In this document: positions 26,759 to 36,412 of the stretch, piece by piece | Numbering within the stretch: position 1 is the first letter of the stretch | How the letters are laid out: the number at the start of each line of letters is the position of its first letter | Assembly: GCA_020832545.1 (NCBI GenBank) | Contig: JAFIEK010000020.1 | Span: 1 to 64,000 of the forward strand | Reading direction: 5' to 3' | DNA length: 64,000 nucleotides | Source: Pararhodobacter sp. | Lineage (GTDB): Bacteria; Pseudomonadota; Alphaproteobacteria; Rhodobacterales; Rhodobacteraceae | Made by a program: the position numbers and the translations under genes | The notes under the pieces: model-generated | Seen by the model: only the letters and a program-made list of their open reading frames with translations | What the model was told of the DNA's origin: nothing | Databases searched by the model: none

Positions 26759-28165
26759 ATGCCCGTCCAAAAGCTTTATGCCGGTGCCAAGCTGCGAGAG
26801 ATCCGCACGCGGCTGCAACTGACGCAAAAAGAGTTTGCGGCCCGGCTCGGGGTCTCGCTGCCTTATCTGAATCAGATGGAAAACAACAACCGCCCGGTCT
26901 CTACCGCCGTGGTGCTGGCGCTGGCGCGCGAGTTCGGCACCGATGTCACCGAACTGGCGACCGGCGACAGCGAGCGCATGGTCACGGATCTGCGTGAGGC
27001 GCTAGCCGATCCCGTGTTTCCCGCCCCTGGCCCCAGTCTGGCTGATCTGCGGCTTGTGGCCTCGAACGCGCCGGGGGTGGCGCGGGCGCTTCTGGCCTTG
27101 CATCACGCCTATCGCCAGACCCATGAGCGTCTGGCCTCGTTGGACGAGGCGCTGGGACAAGGTGAACGCCTGTCGCGGGCCTCCCCCTGGGAAGAAGTGC
27201 GCGACTTCTTCCACTACTGCGACAACTACATCGACGCCGTGGACCGTGCCGCCGAGCATTTCGCGCAAGGGGCGGGAAAAATCGATGAAAAGTCTGCACG
27301 GATGCTCGAACGGCGTGGCGTAAAGGTTCAATTTTCCGACAATGGAATGCTCAGAACGTACGATTCACGGCAGAATACTATCACTTTATCAACAATTTCA
27401 CCGGATGAGACCCGCCGTTTTCAGCTTCTGCATCAGATCGCACTCATCACCCATGGCGACCTGCTGGACGCCACGCTGGATCTGGCGCGGTTCCAGTCTG
27501 ACGAGGCGCGCGCCATCGCCCGGATCGGGCTGGCCAATTATTTCGCCGGGGCGGCGCTCTTGCCTTATCGCGCATTTCTGGAGGCCGCGCAGGAAACCCG
27601 CCACGATCTGGAACAACTGGCCGACCGCTTCGGGGCCTCGATCGAACAGGTGGCGCACCGGCTGTCGACCTTGCAGCGCCCCGGTGCCAAAGGGGTGCCG
27701 TTCTTCTTCGTGCGGGTCGATCAGGCAGGAACAATCACCAAACGCCACTCGGCCACCCGGTTGCAGTTCGCCCGCTACGGCGGCGCCTGCCCGCTTTGGA
27801 ACGTGCATCAAGCGTTCGAGACGCCGGGCCGTTTTCTGCGGCAACTGGCCGAAACGCCGGACGGGGTGCGCTACTTCTGCCTGGCACGCGAGGTAACGAA
27901 GCCGGGCGGGTCATTCAGAGCGCCGGTGCAGCGATATGCGATCGGGCTGGGGTGCGAAATCCGCCACGCCGAGGCGCTGACCTATGCCGACGACATGGAC
28001 CTGACGCACCCGCAGGCCTTTGTGCCGATCGGCATTTCCTGCCGGATCTGCGCGCGACCGAATTGCCATCAACGCTCGGTTCCGCCGCTGGAAGCCGCGC
28101 TGCGGATTGACCCCGACAGGCGTGGGGTACTGCCCTATGCGATCCAGACGCCGAACACCTCCTGA
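26759..28165 (+). CDS. pccR: Short-chain fatty acyl-CoA regulator PccR (XRE/ScfR family)
   Basis: A 468-residue transcription factor. Residues about 8-62 are an XRE helix-turn-helix (KLREIRTRLQLTQKEFAARL; GVSLPYLNQMENNNRPVS). The middle resembles the ImmA/IrrE-like domain, but the usual HExxH is replaced by HQIALITH, so it is unlikely to be a protease. The C-terminal part (DUF2083-like) has FFVRVDQAGTITKRHSATR and the cysteine-rich end CRICARPNCHQRS. This is the ScfR layout; in R. sphaeroides PccR senses a propionyl-CoA-pathway acyl-CoA and controls pcc genes. ATG 26759 follows GAGAGGGAG. An in-frame upstream extension overlapping the efflux gene is not real. Confidence 0.88.
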   Translation: MPVQKLYAGAKLREIRTRLQLTQKEFAARLGVSLPYLNQMENNNRPVSTAVVLALAREFGTDVTELATGDSERMVTDLREALADPVFPAPGPSLADLRLVASNAPGVARALLALHHAYRQTHERLASLDEALGQGERLSRASPWEEVRDFFHYCDNYIDAVDRAAEHFAQGAGKIDEKSARMLERRGVKVQFSDNGMLRTYDSRQNTITLSTISPDETRRFQLLHQIALITHGDLLDATLDLARFQSDEARAIARIGLANYFAGAALLPYRAFLEAAQETRHDLEQLADRFGASIEQVAHRLSTLQRPGAKGVPFFFVRVDQAGTITKRHSATRLQFARYGGACPLWNVHQAFETPGRFLRQLAETPDGVRYFCLAREVTKPGGSFRAPVQRYAIGLGCEIRHAEALTYADDMDLTHPQAFVPIGISCRICARPNCHQRSVPPLEAALRIDPDRRGVLPYAIQTPNTS

Positions 28166-28244
28166 CGGGGCTGCGGCCTTGCCAGAGGGCGGGCGAAGGC
28201 GCGCCACCGAAGCCCGCTCAACGCCCGCGCTCAGTGGCCCGCAA

Positions 28245-28487
28245 TCAGGGGGCTGCGCGCAGCATGCGGGCGATTTCATCCTTGAGTGCCATCCGCTTAC
28301 GGCGCAGCTCTGTCTCTGTGGCCTCGGTCATCGGTTCGACATTGGATTCCGCCCGGTGAACGGCGCGGTTCACCTCATGATACTCTTCGGCAATTCTTGC
28401 GAAATGTGCGTCCGAGATCTTCAGGCGGTGCAGTTTCTCGGTATCGTCAGGAAATTCAGCGGTCAGTTCGTGCGGGGTATGCGACAT
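28245..28487 (-). CDS. DUF465 / YdcH family small protein
   Basis: An 80-residue helical protein starting MSHTPHELTAEFPDDTEKLH and ending in KRMALKDEIARMLRAAP. It contains the conserved core LKISDAHFARIAEEYHEVN, with a long coiled helix, that marks DUF465 (YdcH-like) proteins. The function is unknown. The ATG at 28487 follows GAGGAG. It lies downstream of the hemerythrin gene on the same strand, with 62 bases between them. Confidence 0.88.
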   Translation of the reverse strand: MSHTPHELTAEFPDDTEKLHRLKISDAHFARIAEEYHEVNRAVHRAESNVEPMTEATETELRRKRMALKDEIARMLRAAP

Positions 28488-28549
28488 GTGAGGCTCCTCT
28501 AATACCCTTGCAAGCTATGACGCCGTCGCACCCCTGCCCTTGATCTGGA

Positions 28550-29113
28550 TCACAGCCGGAAGCCGTGGTGCAGAATGACCGGCACCACCAGCTCTTCTTC
28601 ATCCGTAAGGTGCCGGTTAAGGAACTGCCGGAACCGGCCCAGCCGCGCCTCCAGCGCCCCGGCCGCCGCATCTGCCGGTTGCTTCTCGACGATGGCGCGC
28701 AGCATGGCGTTGGTATCATCCGTCAGCACCTTCAGGTGATCATCCAGCGCATGGTGATCGGAATCAAGAATTTCGAACCCGCGCGCCAGCCGGGTTTCGG
28801 CGGCAGAGAGTTTGGGGAAATAGTGATGATCCTCGATCTGGTGGTGGCCGTGCAACTGGTCGATCAGAAACCCGGCCATCCGCGCCGTGCGCGCGGCATG
28901 TTGTTGCGGGTCGATCTTGCCATCCAGGAACCCCTGCGCCTCGGACTGCAACTGATCAAGCACTTGACGAAACATCAGATGCCGCTCCAGCCAGAAGCGC
29001 GTCAGCCCATCGAAATTGCTGTGCGATTGCCACAGGTCTCGGGGATACTGCTCCAGCAGGACGCGCAGCGCATCGGGCAGGCCCGCACGGGTTTCCAGAT
29101 TGTCTTTTGCCAT
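28550..29113 (-). CDS. Hemerythrin-domain protein
   Basis: A 187-residue helical protein with a hemerythrin HHE fold: candidate iron ligands lie in SHSNFDGLTRFWLERHLMF, LIDQLHGHHQIEDHHYFP, LDSDHHALDDHL and LNRHLTDEEELV. Such proteins use a di-iron site to bind oxygen or nitric oxide or act in iron or redox sensing. No signal peptide is present. It precedes the DUF465 gene and is likely to share a transcript. Confidence 0.85.
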   Translation of the reverse strand: MAKDNLETRAGLPDALRVLLEQYPRDLWQSHSNFDGLTRFWLERHLMFRQVLDQLQSEAQGFLDGKIDPQQHAARTARMAGFLIDQLHGHHQIEDHHYFPKLSAAETRLARGFEILDSDHHALDDHLKVLTDDTNAMLRAIVEKQPADAAAGALEARLGRFRQFLNRHLTDEEELVVPVILHHGFRL

Positions 29114-29195
29114 TGCCCGACCTTTCCTTCACCCGCGACCCTGCCGCGTTCAGAAGGCAGGCGCAAGACCTCGGCCCGCCCGCGTCAACCAGGGT

Positions 29196-30851
29196 TCACC
29201 GCTGCGCGACCTGCCACTGCGGATGCACCCAGGGCACCACATTGGCGCGCGGCAGCGGCTGGCGACACAGGATATGATCGGCGATCTTTTCACCGGTCAT
29301 GATCGTGGGGGCGTTCAGATTGCCGTTGGTGATGCCTGGAAAGACAGAGCTGTCAGCCACCCGCAGCCCCTTCACGCCGATCACCTGCCCCTCGGGGTCA
29401 ACCACCGCCATCGGATCATCGCGCCGCCCCATCCGCGCCGTGCCGCAAGGGTGATAGGCGCTTTCGACATGCGCGCGGATGAAATCATCCAGCGCGCCGT
29501 CGTCCTGCACGTCCCCGCCGGGTTGGATCTCGTGGCGGATATGCTCGTCCATCGCCGGCTGTGCCATGATCTCGCGCGTCAGGCGGATGCAGCGGCGGAA
29601 CTCCTGCCAGTCATCGGGATGGCTCATGTAATTGAAGCGGATTTCGGGCGCATCCTCTGCACGCGCCGAGCGCAGTCGCACACTGCCCCGGCTTTTTGAG
29701 CGCATGGGGCCGACATGCGCCTGAAAGCCGTGCCCCTCTGCCACGGCCTTGCCATCGTAGCGCACGGCAATCGGCAGGAAGTGGAACTGGATGTCGGGAT
29801 ATTGCATCCCGGCGGCGGAGCGGATGAAGCCAGCTGCCTCGAACTGGTTGGAAGCACCGGGGCCGGTGCCTGCGAACAGCCATTGCGCACCCACCCAGGC
29901 CTTTCCCATCAAATTCCAGTATTTGAAAAGCGTTATCGGCTTTTTGGCCGCGTATTGCAGATACAGCTCCAGATGGTCCTGCAGGTTCGCACCCACGCCG
30001 GGACGGTCGGCCACAACGTCAATCCCGTGCTCGGCCAGATGCGCGGCCGGGCCAATGCCGGACAGCATCAACAGCTTCGGCGTGTTGATCGAAGAGGCCG
30101 CCAGCACCACCTCGCGCCGTGCCATCAGGCGGCGACCATCAGCCAGTTCAACCCCCTCGGCACGCCCCTCGCGCAAGATCACGCGCGCGGCCAGACCGCG
30201 CACCAGTTTGCAGCGCCCCGTTTTCTGCGCCGGCTTCAAATAGGCCTTGGCAGCCGACCAGCGCTTGCCGCGCCAAATCGTCGCCTCCATCGCGCCAAAG
30301 CCTTCCTGCTGCTCGCCATTGTAGTCACCGGTTACCGGGTAGCCCGCCTGCGACCCGGCCTTGATGAAGGCATTGAACAACGGGTTCTGGCGGCTTCCGC
30401 GGGTCACATGCAGCGGCCCGTCGGTGCCGCGCCAGCTGGCATCGGCCCCCATATCGCCCTCGGCGTGCCAGTTCTCCATCCGCTTGAAATACGGCAGCAC
30501 ATCTGCATAAGCCCAGCCCTGCGCGCCCGCCTCTTCCCATTGGTCAAAATCGCAGGCGTGACCGCGCACATAGACCATGCCGTTGATGGATGACGACCCG
30601 CCCACCACCTTGCCGCGCGGCGTGGCCAGCACCCGCCCGCCCAGATGCGGCTCTGGCTCGGTTTTCAGTCCCCAGTCGTAGCGCGACATGTTCATCGGAT
30701 ATGACAGCGCGCCCGGCATCTGGATGAACGGCCCGGCATCCGAGCCGCCGAACTCGATCACCAGCACCGAATGCCCGGCCTCGGCCAGCCGGTAGGCCAC
30801 GGCAGAGCCGCCAGAGCCTGCGCCGATGATCACAAAATCCGCTTCCATCAC
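29196..30851 (-). CDS. betA: Choline dehydrogenase
   Basis: A 551-residue GMC-family flavoprotein. The FAD-binding loop is [20 protein letters not shown], the family signatures include [15 protein letters not shown] and [17 protein letters not shown], and the C-terminal catalytic His region is [12 protein letters not shown] with [16 protein letters not shown]. It oxidises choline to betaine aldehyde at the membrane, the first step of glycine betaine synthesis. It is the third gene of betI-betB-betA, starting 18 bases after betB ends. Confidence 0.95.
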   Translation of the reverse strand: MMEADFVIIGAGSGGSAVAYRLAEAGHSVLVIEFGGSDAGPFIQMPGALSYPMNMSRYDWGLKTEPEPHLGGRVLATPRGKVVGGSSSINGMVYVRGHACDFDQWEEAGAQGWAYADVLPYFKRMENWHAEGDMGADASWRGTDGPLHVTRGSRQNPLFNAFIKAGSQAGYPVTGDYNGEQQEGFGAMEATIWRGKRWSAAKAYLKPAQKTGRCKLVRGLAARVILREGRAEGVELADGRRLMARREVVLAASSINTPKLLMLSGIGPAAHLAEHGIDVVADRPGVGANLQDHLELYLQYAAKKPITLFKYWNLMGKAWVGAQWLFAGTGPGASNQFEAAGFIRSAAGMQYPDIQFHFLPIAVRYDGKAVAEGHGFQAHVGPMRSKSRGSVRLRSARAEDAPEIRFNYMSHPDDWQEFRRCIRLTREIMAQPAMDEHIRHEIQPGGDVQDDGALDDFIRAHVESAYHPCGTARMGRRDDPMAVVDPEGQVIGVKGLRVADSSVFPGITNGNLNAPTIMTGEKIADHILCRQPLPRANVVPWVHPQWQVAQR

Positions 30852-30869
30852 TGTCTCCGAAACCGCCCC

Positions 30870-32321
30870 TCAATAGGGGGCGTCAACCGGGCCCATGCCC
30901 ACGTAAACTGACTTGATCTGCGTATAATGCCCGACCGCTGCCTTTGAATTCTCACGCCCCACGCCAGACAGTTTTGAGCCGCCAAAAGGGGCTTCGACCG
31001 GCGCGAGGTTGTAGGCGTTGATCCAGCAGGTTCCGGCTTCCAGCTGACTGACAACCCGGTGCGCGCGCGTCAGATCGCTGGTAAAAACGCCCGCTGACAG
31101 GCCAAATTCGGTGTCATTGGCGCGCGCGATTACCTCCTCCTCGGTGTCGAAATCCAGCACGGCCATGACGGGGCCAAAGATTTCCTCGCGCGCGATGGTC
31201 ATGGTGTCGGTTACATCGGCGAAAACCGTGGGCTGGATATAGTATCCCGCCCCGTTAAGGCGCGCGCCGCCGGTGACCAGCCGCGCGCCCTCATTGCGCC
31301 CGGCCTCGATATAGCCCAACACCTTTTCCATCTGCGCGGCATTGATCAGCGGCCCCATCTGCGTGGCCTCATCCATCGGATCGCCCATCGCAATCGCCTC
31401 GGTCCGGGCCTTGAGCCGTTCAAGAAACCGCTCCTTGATGGCACGCTGCACGAAAACACGGGTACCGTTTGAGCAGACCTGACCGGATGAGTAGAAATTG
31501 CCCAGCATCGCGCCGCCAATCGCGTCTTCGAGACTGGCATCATCAAAGATGATCAGCGGCGATTTGCCGCCCAGCTCCATCGTCACATGGCGCACACCTT
31601 CGGCCGCAGCCGCATAGACCTTGCGGCCCGTCGGCACGGAACCGGTCAGCGAGACCTTGGCCACCCGCGGATCGGTCACCAGCGATGCCCCGGCCGCGCC
31701 GCGCCCCTGAACCACGTTGAAAAGCCCGGCGGGAAGCCCGGCTTCGTGCAGTATCTCGGCCACTATCAGCGCGCAAAGCGGTGTGACTTCCGAGGGTTTG
31801 AATACCATCGCATTGCCGAAGGCCAGCGCGGGCGCGGCCTTCCAGCAGGCGATCTGCGTGGGGTAGTTCCACGCGCCGATACCGACGCAAACGCCCAGCG
31901 GCTCGCGGATCGTATATACAAAATCACGCCCCAGCGGGATCGATTCACCCGTCACCGTGGCCGCCATGCCGCCAAAATACTCCAGCGCATCCGCACCCGA
32001 GGTCGCATCGGCCACCAGTGTTTCCTGCAAGGGTTTGCCGGTATCCAGCGTCTCCAGCACCGACAATTCCCGGTTGCGTTCACGCATGATCGCCGCCGCA
32101 CGTTGCAATATGCGCCCGCGTTCAACCGGCATCAGCCGTGCCCAGTCGCGCTGTGCACGCGCGGCAGCGGCCAGCGCGCAGTCGATGACGGCAGGCGTGG
32201 CCTCATGCAGGCGAGCGATGGTCTCACCGCTTGCGGCATAGACCACATCGATGGGTGCGCCCGCGCTGTCCTCGACATAGGCACCATCGATGAAATGGCT
32301 GGCTTGGGGCTGTGCTCTCAT
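30870..32321 (-). CDS. betB: Betaine aldehyde dehydrogenase
   Basis: A 483-residue NAD(P)-dependent aldehyde dehydrogenase that oxidises betaine aldehyde to glycine betaine. It contains the Rossmann region [18 protein letters not shown], the general-base motif MELGGKSPL and the nucleophile in [15 protein letters not shown]. The C-terminus has [20 protein letters not shown] (20 residues), as in BetB. The start codon overlaps the betI stop by four bases (32318-32321). Placement with betI and betA makes the assignment firm. Confidence 0.95.
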   Translation of the reverse strand: MRAQPQASHFIDGAYVEDSAGAPIDVVYAASGETIARLHEATPAVIDCALAAAARAQRDWARLMPVERGRILQRAAAIMRERNRELSVLETLDTGKPLQETLVADATSGADALEYFGGMAATVTGESIPLGRDFVYTIREPLGVCVGIGAWNYPTQIACWKAAPALAFGNAMVFKPSEVTPLCALIVAEILHEAGLPAGLFNVVQGRGAAGASLVTDPRVAKVSLTGSVPTGRKVYAAAAEGVRHVTMELGGKSPLIIFDDASLEDAIGGAMLGNFYSSGQVCSNGTRVFVQRAIKERFLERLKARTEAIAMGDPMDEATQMGPLINAAQMEKVLGYIEAGRNEGARLVTGGARLNGAGYYIQPTVFADVTDTMTIAREEIFGPVMAVLDFDTEEEVIARANDTEFGLSAGVFTSDLTRAHRVVSQLEAGTCWINAYNLAPVEAPFGGSKLSGVGRENSKAAVGHYTQIKSVYVGMGPVDAPY

Positions 32322-32905
32322 GCGCGCGACTCCATGCTGAGTGCCAGGGTCAGATATTCCTCCACCTGCTCGGCGGCAGCGGTCGCATCCGGGGCGTCAT
32401 GGCCCAGTGCCGCGTGCAGATAGGCCCCGTCGATCATCGCCGCGATGGAATGGGCAACCTTGCCTGCCTGCGCGCCCAGCAAGGGCCGCAACGCATGACG
32501 CAGGTTCGACACCATACGCCGCTGATAGACCGCCAGCAGCCTGCGCGCCTTTGGCTGGGTCTGGGCGAGAACATAGAAGTTCAGCCAGGCCGAGATCACC
32601 TCACGCCGGAAGTTGGCGGGCGAGAACGAGGCGCGGATTACCGCCAGCGCCCGCCCTTCGGGGCTGTCGGCGGCGGCCAACGCGCCACGAACTTCGGCCC
32701 CATAGAGCGTCAGAACATGGCGCATGGCGGCCAGAAACATCGACTCTTTTGAACCAAAATAATGATGCGCCAGCGCCGAGGACATGCCCGCCCGCTTGGC
32801 GATCCGGCTGACCGTGACCTCCAGCGTGCCGACATGACCGATCTCGGCAATTGTTGCCTTGATCAGCGCCGAGCGTCGTATAGGCTCCATTCCAAGTTTG
32901 GGCAT
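32318..32905 (-). CDS. betI: TetR-family repressor BetI
   Basis: A 195-residue TetR-type regulator starting [20 protein letters not shown]. The helix-turn-helix spans about residues 25-55, including [20 protein letters not shown] (20 residues), nearly identical to the BetI DNA-binding helix region. BetI represses bet genes and releases DNA when choline is present. The start at 32905 matches the family. An inverted repeat lies 71 bases upstream, between it and choX, and is its likely operator. The first gene of betIBA. Confidence 0.93.
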   Translation of the reverse strand: MPKLGMEPIRRSALIKATIAEIGHVGTLEVTVSRIAKRAGMSSALAHHYFGSKESMFLAAMRHVLTLYGAEVRGALAAADSPEGRALAVIRASFSPANFRREVISAWLNFYVLAQTQPKARRLLAVYQRRMVSNLRHALRPLLGAQAGKVAHSIAAMIDGAYLHAALGHDAPDATAAAEQVEEYLTLALSMESRA

Positions 32906-32950
32906 CGTCCTGTCCTCATGGCAGGCCGGTCCCGCCACAGCAAAAAAACC

Positions 32951-32978
32951 TTGCAACCGAGCTAACCGATTGTTTATT
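32951..32978 (+). promoter_or_regulatory. Candidate choX promoter
   Basis: TTGCAA (32951-32956) and TTTATT (32973-32978) with a 16-base spacer resemble -35 and -10 elements reading towards choX. The -10 element overlaps the left arm of the inverted repeat at 32976-32989. On the other strand TTGACG and TTAGCT at 17-base spacing could drive betI. Confidence 0.5.
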
Positions 32979-32989
32979 GACTCGTCAAT
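32976..32989. promoter_or_regulatory. BetI-like operator between betI and choX
   Basis: ATTGAC-TC-GTCAAT is a perfect 6+6 inverted repeat with a two-base centre. It resembles the ATTGA/TCAAT core of the E. coli BetI site and lies in the middle of the 115-base betI-choX gap, in position to control both directions. Confidence 0.7.
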
Positions 32990-33020
32990 CAACAAAAACA
33001 CAAACAAGCAGGAGACCGCC

Positions 33021-33947
33021 ATGCGCCGCCTATCCGTCCTTGCAGCGACAACTGCCCTGACCCTCGCCGCCGCCCCCGCTTTCGCAAATTGCGATACGGT
33101 TCGCTTCTCCGATGTCGGCTGGACAGACATCACGGCCACCACCGCCGTGGCCACGACCATTCTGGACGCGCTGGGGTATCAGACCGAGGTGTTGCTTTTG
33201 TCGGTGCCGGTCACCTACACCTCGATGGCCAATAACGACATCGATGTGTTTTTGGGAAACTGGATGCCGACGATGGAAGCCGATATCGCGCCCTACCGAG
33301 AGGCCGGCACCGTGGACACCGTGCGCCGCAACCTTGAGGGCGCGAAATACACGCTTGCCGCCAATGCCGCCGCAGCCGCGCTGGGAATTGGCGATTTCAA
33401 CGATATCGCCGCGCATAGCGACGCGCTTCAGGGCCGGATCTATGGCATCGAGCCGGGCAATGACGGCAACCGCCTGATCCTTGACATGATCGAGGCCGAT
33501 GCCTTTGGTCTTTCGGGGTTCGAGGTTGTCGAAAGCTCTGAGCAGGGGATGCTGGCGCAGGTCCAGCGATCCGAGCGCCGCGATGAGCCGATGATCTTTC
33601 TGGGGTGGGAGCCGCACCCGATGAACGCCAATTTCGAGATGACCTATCTGGAAGGCGGTGATGACTGGTTCGGCCCTGATCTTGGTGGTGCCGAGGTCTA
33701 TACCAACACCCGCGCAGGTTATGTCGAGGAATGCCCGAATGTGGGCCAGTTCCTGCAAAATCTGGAATTCACACTGGCCATGGAAAACGAGATCATGGCC
33801 GCGATCCTCGATGACGGACTTGAGCCCGAGGTTGCAGCGCGCAACTGGATCGAGGCCAACGCCAATGCCGTCGGTCCCTGGCTCGAGGGCGTGACCGCGC
33901 GCGACGGCAGCGACGCAATGGAAGCCTTCGCCGCGACCATCCGCTAA
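33021..33947 (+). CDS. choX: Choline ABC transporter substrate-binding protein
   Basis: A 308-residue periplasmic protein. A Sec signal peptide (MRRLSVLAATTALTLAAAPA) ends at AFAN. The mature OpuAC-type domain includes VRFSDVGWTDITATTAVA, DIDVFLGNWMPTMEADI, YGIEPGNDGN and FLGWEPHPMNANFEM; the aromatic residues in these segments fit a quaternary-amine cage. It delivers choline to ChoWV. The ATG follows AGGAG. First gene of choXWV, divergent from betIBA. Confidence 0.93.
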   Translation: MRRLSVLAATTALTLAAAPAFANCDTVRFSDVGWTDITATTAVATTILDALGYQTEVLLLSVPVTYTSMANNDIDVFLGNWMPTMEADIAPYREAGTVDTVRRNLEGAKYTLAANAAAAALGIGDFNDIAAHSDALQGRIYGIEPGNDGNRLILDMIEADAFGLSGFEVVESSEQGMLAQVQRSERRDEPMIFLGWEPHPMNANFEMTYLEGGDDWFGPDLGGAEVYTNTRAGYVEECPNVGQFLQNLEFTLAMENEIMAAILDDGLEPEVAARNWIEANANAVGPWLEGVTARDGSDAMEAFAATIR

Positions 33948-34007
33948 CCTCTGCCCCCGGCGCGAAGCCGGGGGGCAACACCTGTTCCCCAGACCTACCG
34001 GACAGCC

Positions 34008-34859
34008 ATGCTCGATATCGTTCAGGACGCGATCACCGACGCGAAAATCCCCGTCGGGCGTGGCGTGGCCACTGGCTTCACCTGGCTACAGGATAATTTC
34101 GTCGGCTTCTTCGACTCGGTTGAATACGGCCTGCGGCAGGGCATTGACGGGCTTCTGACGGCCCTGAGCACGCCGCACCCGCTGATCATCATCGCGCTCT
34201 TCGCCGCAATCACCTGGGTGTTGCAGCGCCGTCTGGTGCCGGTGGTGATTGTCACGGCCTGCGCGCTGTTCGCGCTCAATCAGGGGTATTGGGCATTGAC
34301 GATGCAAACCCTCACACTGGTGCTGGGGTCTTGCGTGGTCTGCATGGGGATCGGCGTGCCGCTGGGCATCTATTCGGCGCATCATCCCCGCTTTTACCGC
34401 ACACTGACCCCGGTGCTTGACCTGATGCAGACACTGCCGACATTCGTGTATCTGATCCCGGTTCTGGTGCTCTTTGGGCTGGGCATGGTGCCGGGGCTGG
34501 TGGCGACCGTGATCTTTGCCATGCCCGCCGCCATCCGCCTGACAGAGCTTGGCATCCGCTCCACGCCCACGGCACTGTCCGAAGCGGCGACCGCCTTTGG
34601 CGCAACCACGCGGCAGCGCATCTTCAAGGTTGAACTGCCATGGGCTTTTCCGCAGATCATGGCCGGGCTGAACCAGACAATCATGTTATCACTGTCGATG
34701 GTGGTGATCGCCGGGCTGGTTGGCGCGCCCGGGCTGGGCGTGCCGGTGGTGCGGGCCCTGAACTCGGTCAACGCAACGTTGGGCTTTGAATCAGGCGCGG
34801 TGATCGTGGCGGTGGCGATCATGCTGGACCGGATGCTGCGGGTGGAGCGGCGGGCATGA
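34008..34859 (+). CDS. choW: Choline ABC transporter permease
   Basis: A 283-residue inner-membrane protein with about six helices of the ProW/OpuAB type (BPD_transp_1). The EAA loop region reads ALSEAATAFGATTRQRIFKV. It forms the channel for choline uptake with ChoV and ChoX. It begins 60 bases after choX and its stop overlaps the choV start by four bases. Confidence 0.93.
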   Translation: MLDIVQDAITDAKIPVGRGVATGFTWLQDNFVGFFDSVEYGLRQGIDGLLTALSTPHPLIIIALFAAITWVLQRRLVPVVIVTACALFALNQGYWALTMQTLTLVLGSCVVCMGIGVPLGIYSAHHPRFYRTLTPVLDLMQTLPTFVYLIPVLVLFGLGMVPGLVATVIFAMPAAIRLTELGIRSTPTALSEAATAFGATTRQRIFKVELPWAFPQIMAGLNQTIMLSLSMVVIAGLVGAPGLGVPVVRALNSVNATLGFESGAVIVAVAIMLDRMLRVERRA

Positions 34860-35917
34860 GCGAGCAAAATCAACCCACTGTGTCGTTTCGCAATGTGTCG
34901 ATCGTGTTTGGCGACAACCCGTGGAAGGCCATTCCACTGATGGAAACCGGCCAGAGCCGGGCTGACATCCAGCGGGACACCGGGCAGGTACTGGGCGTGC
35001 ATGATTGTTCGCTGGATGTGGCCGAGGGCGAGATACTGGTGCTTATGGGCCTGTCAGGTTCCGGCAAATCAACGCTGTTGCGCGCGGTCAACGGGCTGAA
35101 CCCGATCGTGCAGGGCGATGTGCTGGTCAATGATGGCGAGGCGATGATCAGCGTGCCCAAAGCCAGCAAGGCCACGCTGCGGCGGCTGCGGATGCGGCAT
35201 GTGGCGATGGTGTTTCAGCAATTCGGCCTGCTGCCATGGCGCTCGGTACGTGAGAACGTCGGGCTGGGGTTGGAGTTGGCCGGAATGGGGCGGCGCGAAC
35301 GCCGCGAGCGCATCGAGGAACAGCTGGAACTGGTGGGTCTGTCGCAATGGGCGGATCGCCGCGTGGCCGAGCTGTCGGGCGGGATGCAGCAGCGCGTGGG
35401 TCTGGCGCGTGCCTTCGCCACCCGCGCGCCGATCCTTCTGATGGACGAGCCGTTTTCGGCGCTCGACCCGCTGATCCGCACCCGGTTGCAGGATGAACTG
35501 CTGGATCTGCAAAAACGGCTGCAGCGCACCATCATCTTTGTCAGCCATGATCTCGATGAGGCCTTCAAACTGGGCAACCGCATCGCCATCATGGAGGGCG
35601 GGCGGATCATCCAGTGCGGCACGCCCGCGCAGATCTATACCCACCCGGCCAATGATTATGTGGCTGATTTCGTGGCGCATATGAACCCGCTGGGCGTACT
35701 GCGTGCTGCCGACGCTGCGGTGCATCCGCCCCGCCCTGCCCCCGCGGGGCTGACCCTGCCCGCCGACACCCCGCTGCGCGCGGCCATGCAGGTTCTGGTG
35801 AACTCCAGAAGCCCGATCATGCTGACCGAGGACGGGCGGGTCACCGGCATGCTGACCGAAGCCAGCGCGCTTGCGGCGCTTGTCACCCGGCGCGGCAGCG
35901 CAGCTGAGGAAGGTTAG
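34856..35917 (+). CDS. choV: Choline ABC transporter ATP-binding protein
   Basis: A 353-residue ATPase of the ProV/OpuAA family. Walker A is GLSGSGKS (65-72); the ABC signature reads LSGGMQQRVGLARAFA; Walker B is ILLMDEPFSALDP. After about residue 275 there is a shortened CBS-like tail (LRAAMQVLVNSRSPIMLTED; GRVTGMLTEA), where longer homologues carry full CBS domains. It powers choline import. It shares a four-base overlap with choW. Confidence 0.94.
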   Translation: MSEQNQPTVSFRNVSIVFGDNPWKAIPLMETGQSRADIQRDTGQVLGVHDCSLDVAEGEILVLMGLSGSGKSTLLRAVNGLNPIVQGDVLVNDGEAMISVPKASKATLRRLRMRHVAMVFQQFGLLPWRSVRENVGLGLELAGMGRRERRERIEEQLELVGLSQWADRRVAELSGGMQQRVGLARAFATRAPILLMDEPFSALDPLIRTRLQDELLDLQKRLQRTIIFVSHDLDEAFKLGNRIAIMEGGRIIQCGTPAQIYTHPANDYVADFVAHMNPLGVLRAADAAVHPPRPAPAGLTLPADTPLRAAMQVLVNSRSPIMLTEDGRVTGMLTEASALAALVTRRGSAAEEG

Positions 35918-35921
35918 CCCT

Positions 35922-36392
35922 TCAGCGCGGTGCGGCGCCGACCGTCACCCAGTACAACAACCCATCCGGCCCCAGGGCAACGCCGACACCCAGGTGGCGT
36001 GCAGGCCCGGCCAGTATATTCGCACGGTGCCCGGTCGAGGCCATCCAGCTTTGCATCACCTGTGCAGGGCTGGTCTGCCCCATGGCAAGGTTCTCATTGG
36101 CCATGGAAAACGTATAGCCCGCACGCCGCAAGCGGCTTGGCAGGCTGGAAAACAGGCCACCGCGATGGCTGAGCCTTTGGCGCCGGGCGATGTCACAGGC
36201 GTGGTACTGTGCCGCCGCCTCGAGTGCCGGTGACGGATGCAGCGGTACACCACCTGCCCGCGCCCGCTCGGCATTGAACCCGGCCAGCACCGCCCCCCGC
36301 AGTGCCTGTAGCTCAGCGGGCGCTGCGCAGGCCACGGCCTGCGCCCCGGGCAACATTAGCGCTGCCGCCATTACGAAAGCCCACAGCCGCAT
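35922..36392 (-). CDS. Secreted CAP-domain protein
   Basis: A 156-residue protein with a signal peptide (MRLWAFVMAAALMLPGAQAV) and one CAP/SCP-like domain. Typical segments are FNAERARAGGVPLHPSPALE, AQYHACDIARRQRLSHRGG, YTFSMANENLAMG and MASTGHRANILAG. The His and Glu of these segments match the conserved CAP pocket. The function of bacterial CAP proteins is mostly unknown. It converges on choV with four bases between stop codons. Confidence 0.88.
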   Translation of the reverse strand: MRLWAFVMAAALMLPGAQAVACAAPAELQALRGAVLAGFNAERARAGGVPLHPSPALEAAAQYHACDIARRQRLSHRGGLFSSLPSRLRRAGYTFSMANENLAMGQTSPAQVMQSWMASTGHRANILAGPARHLGVGVALGPDGLLYWVTVGAAPR

Positions 36393-36412
36393 GCGCAGCC
36401 CTCCGGGAAATG

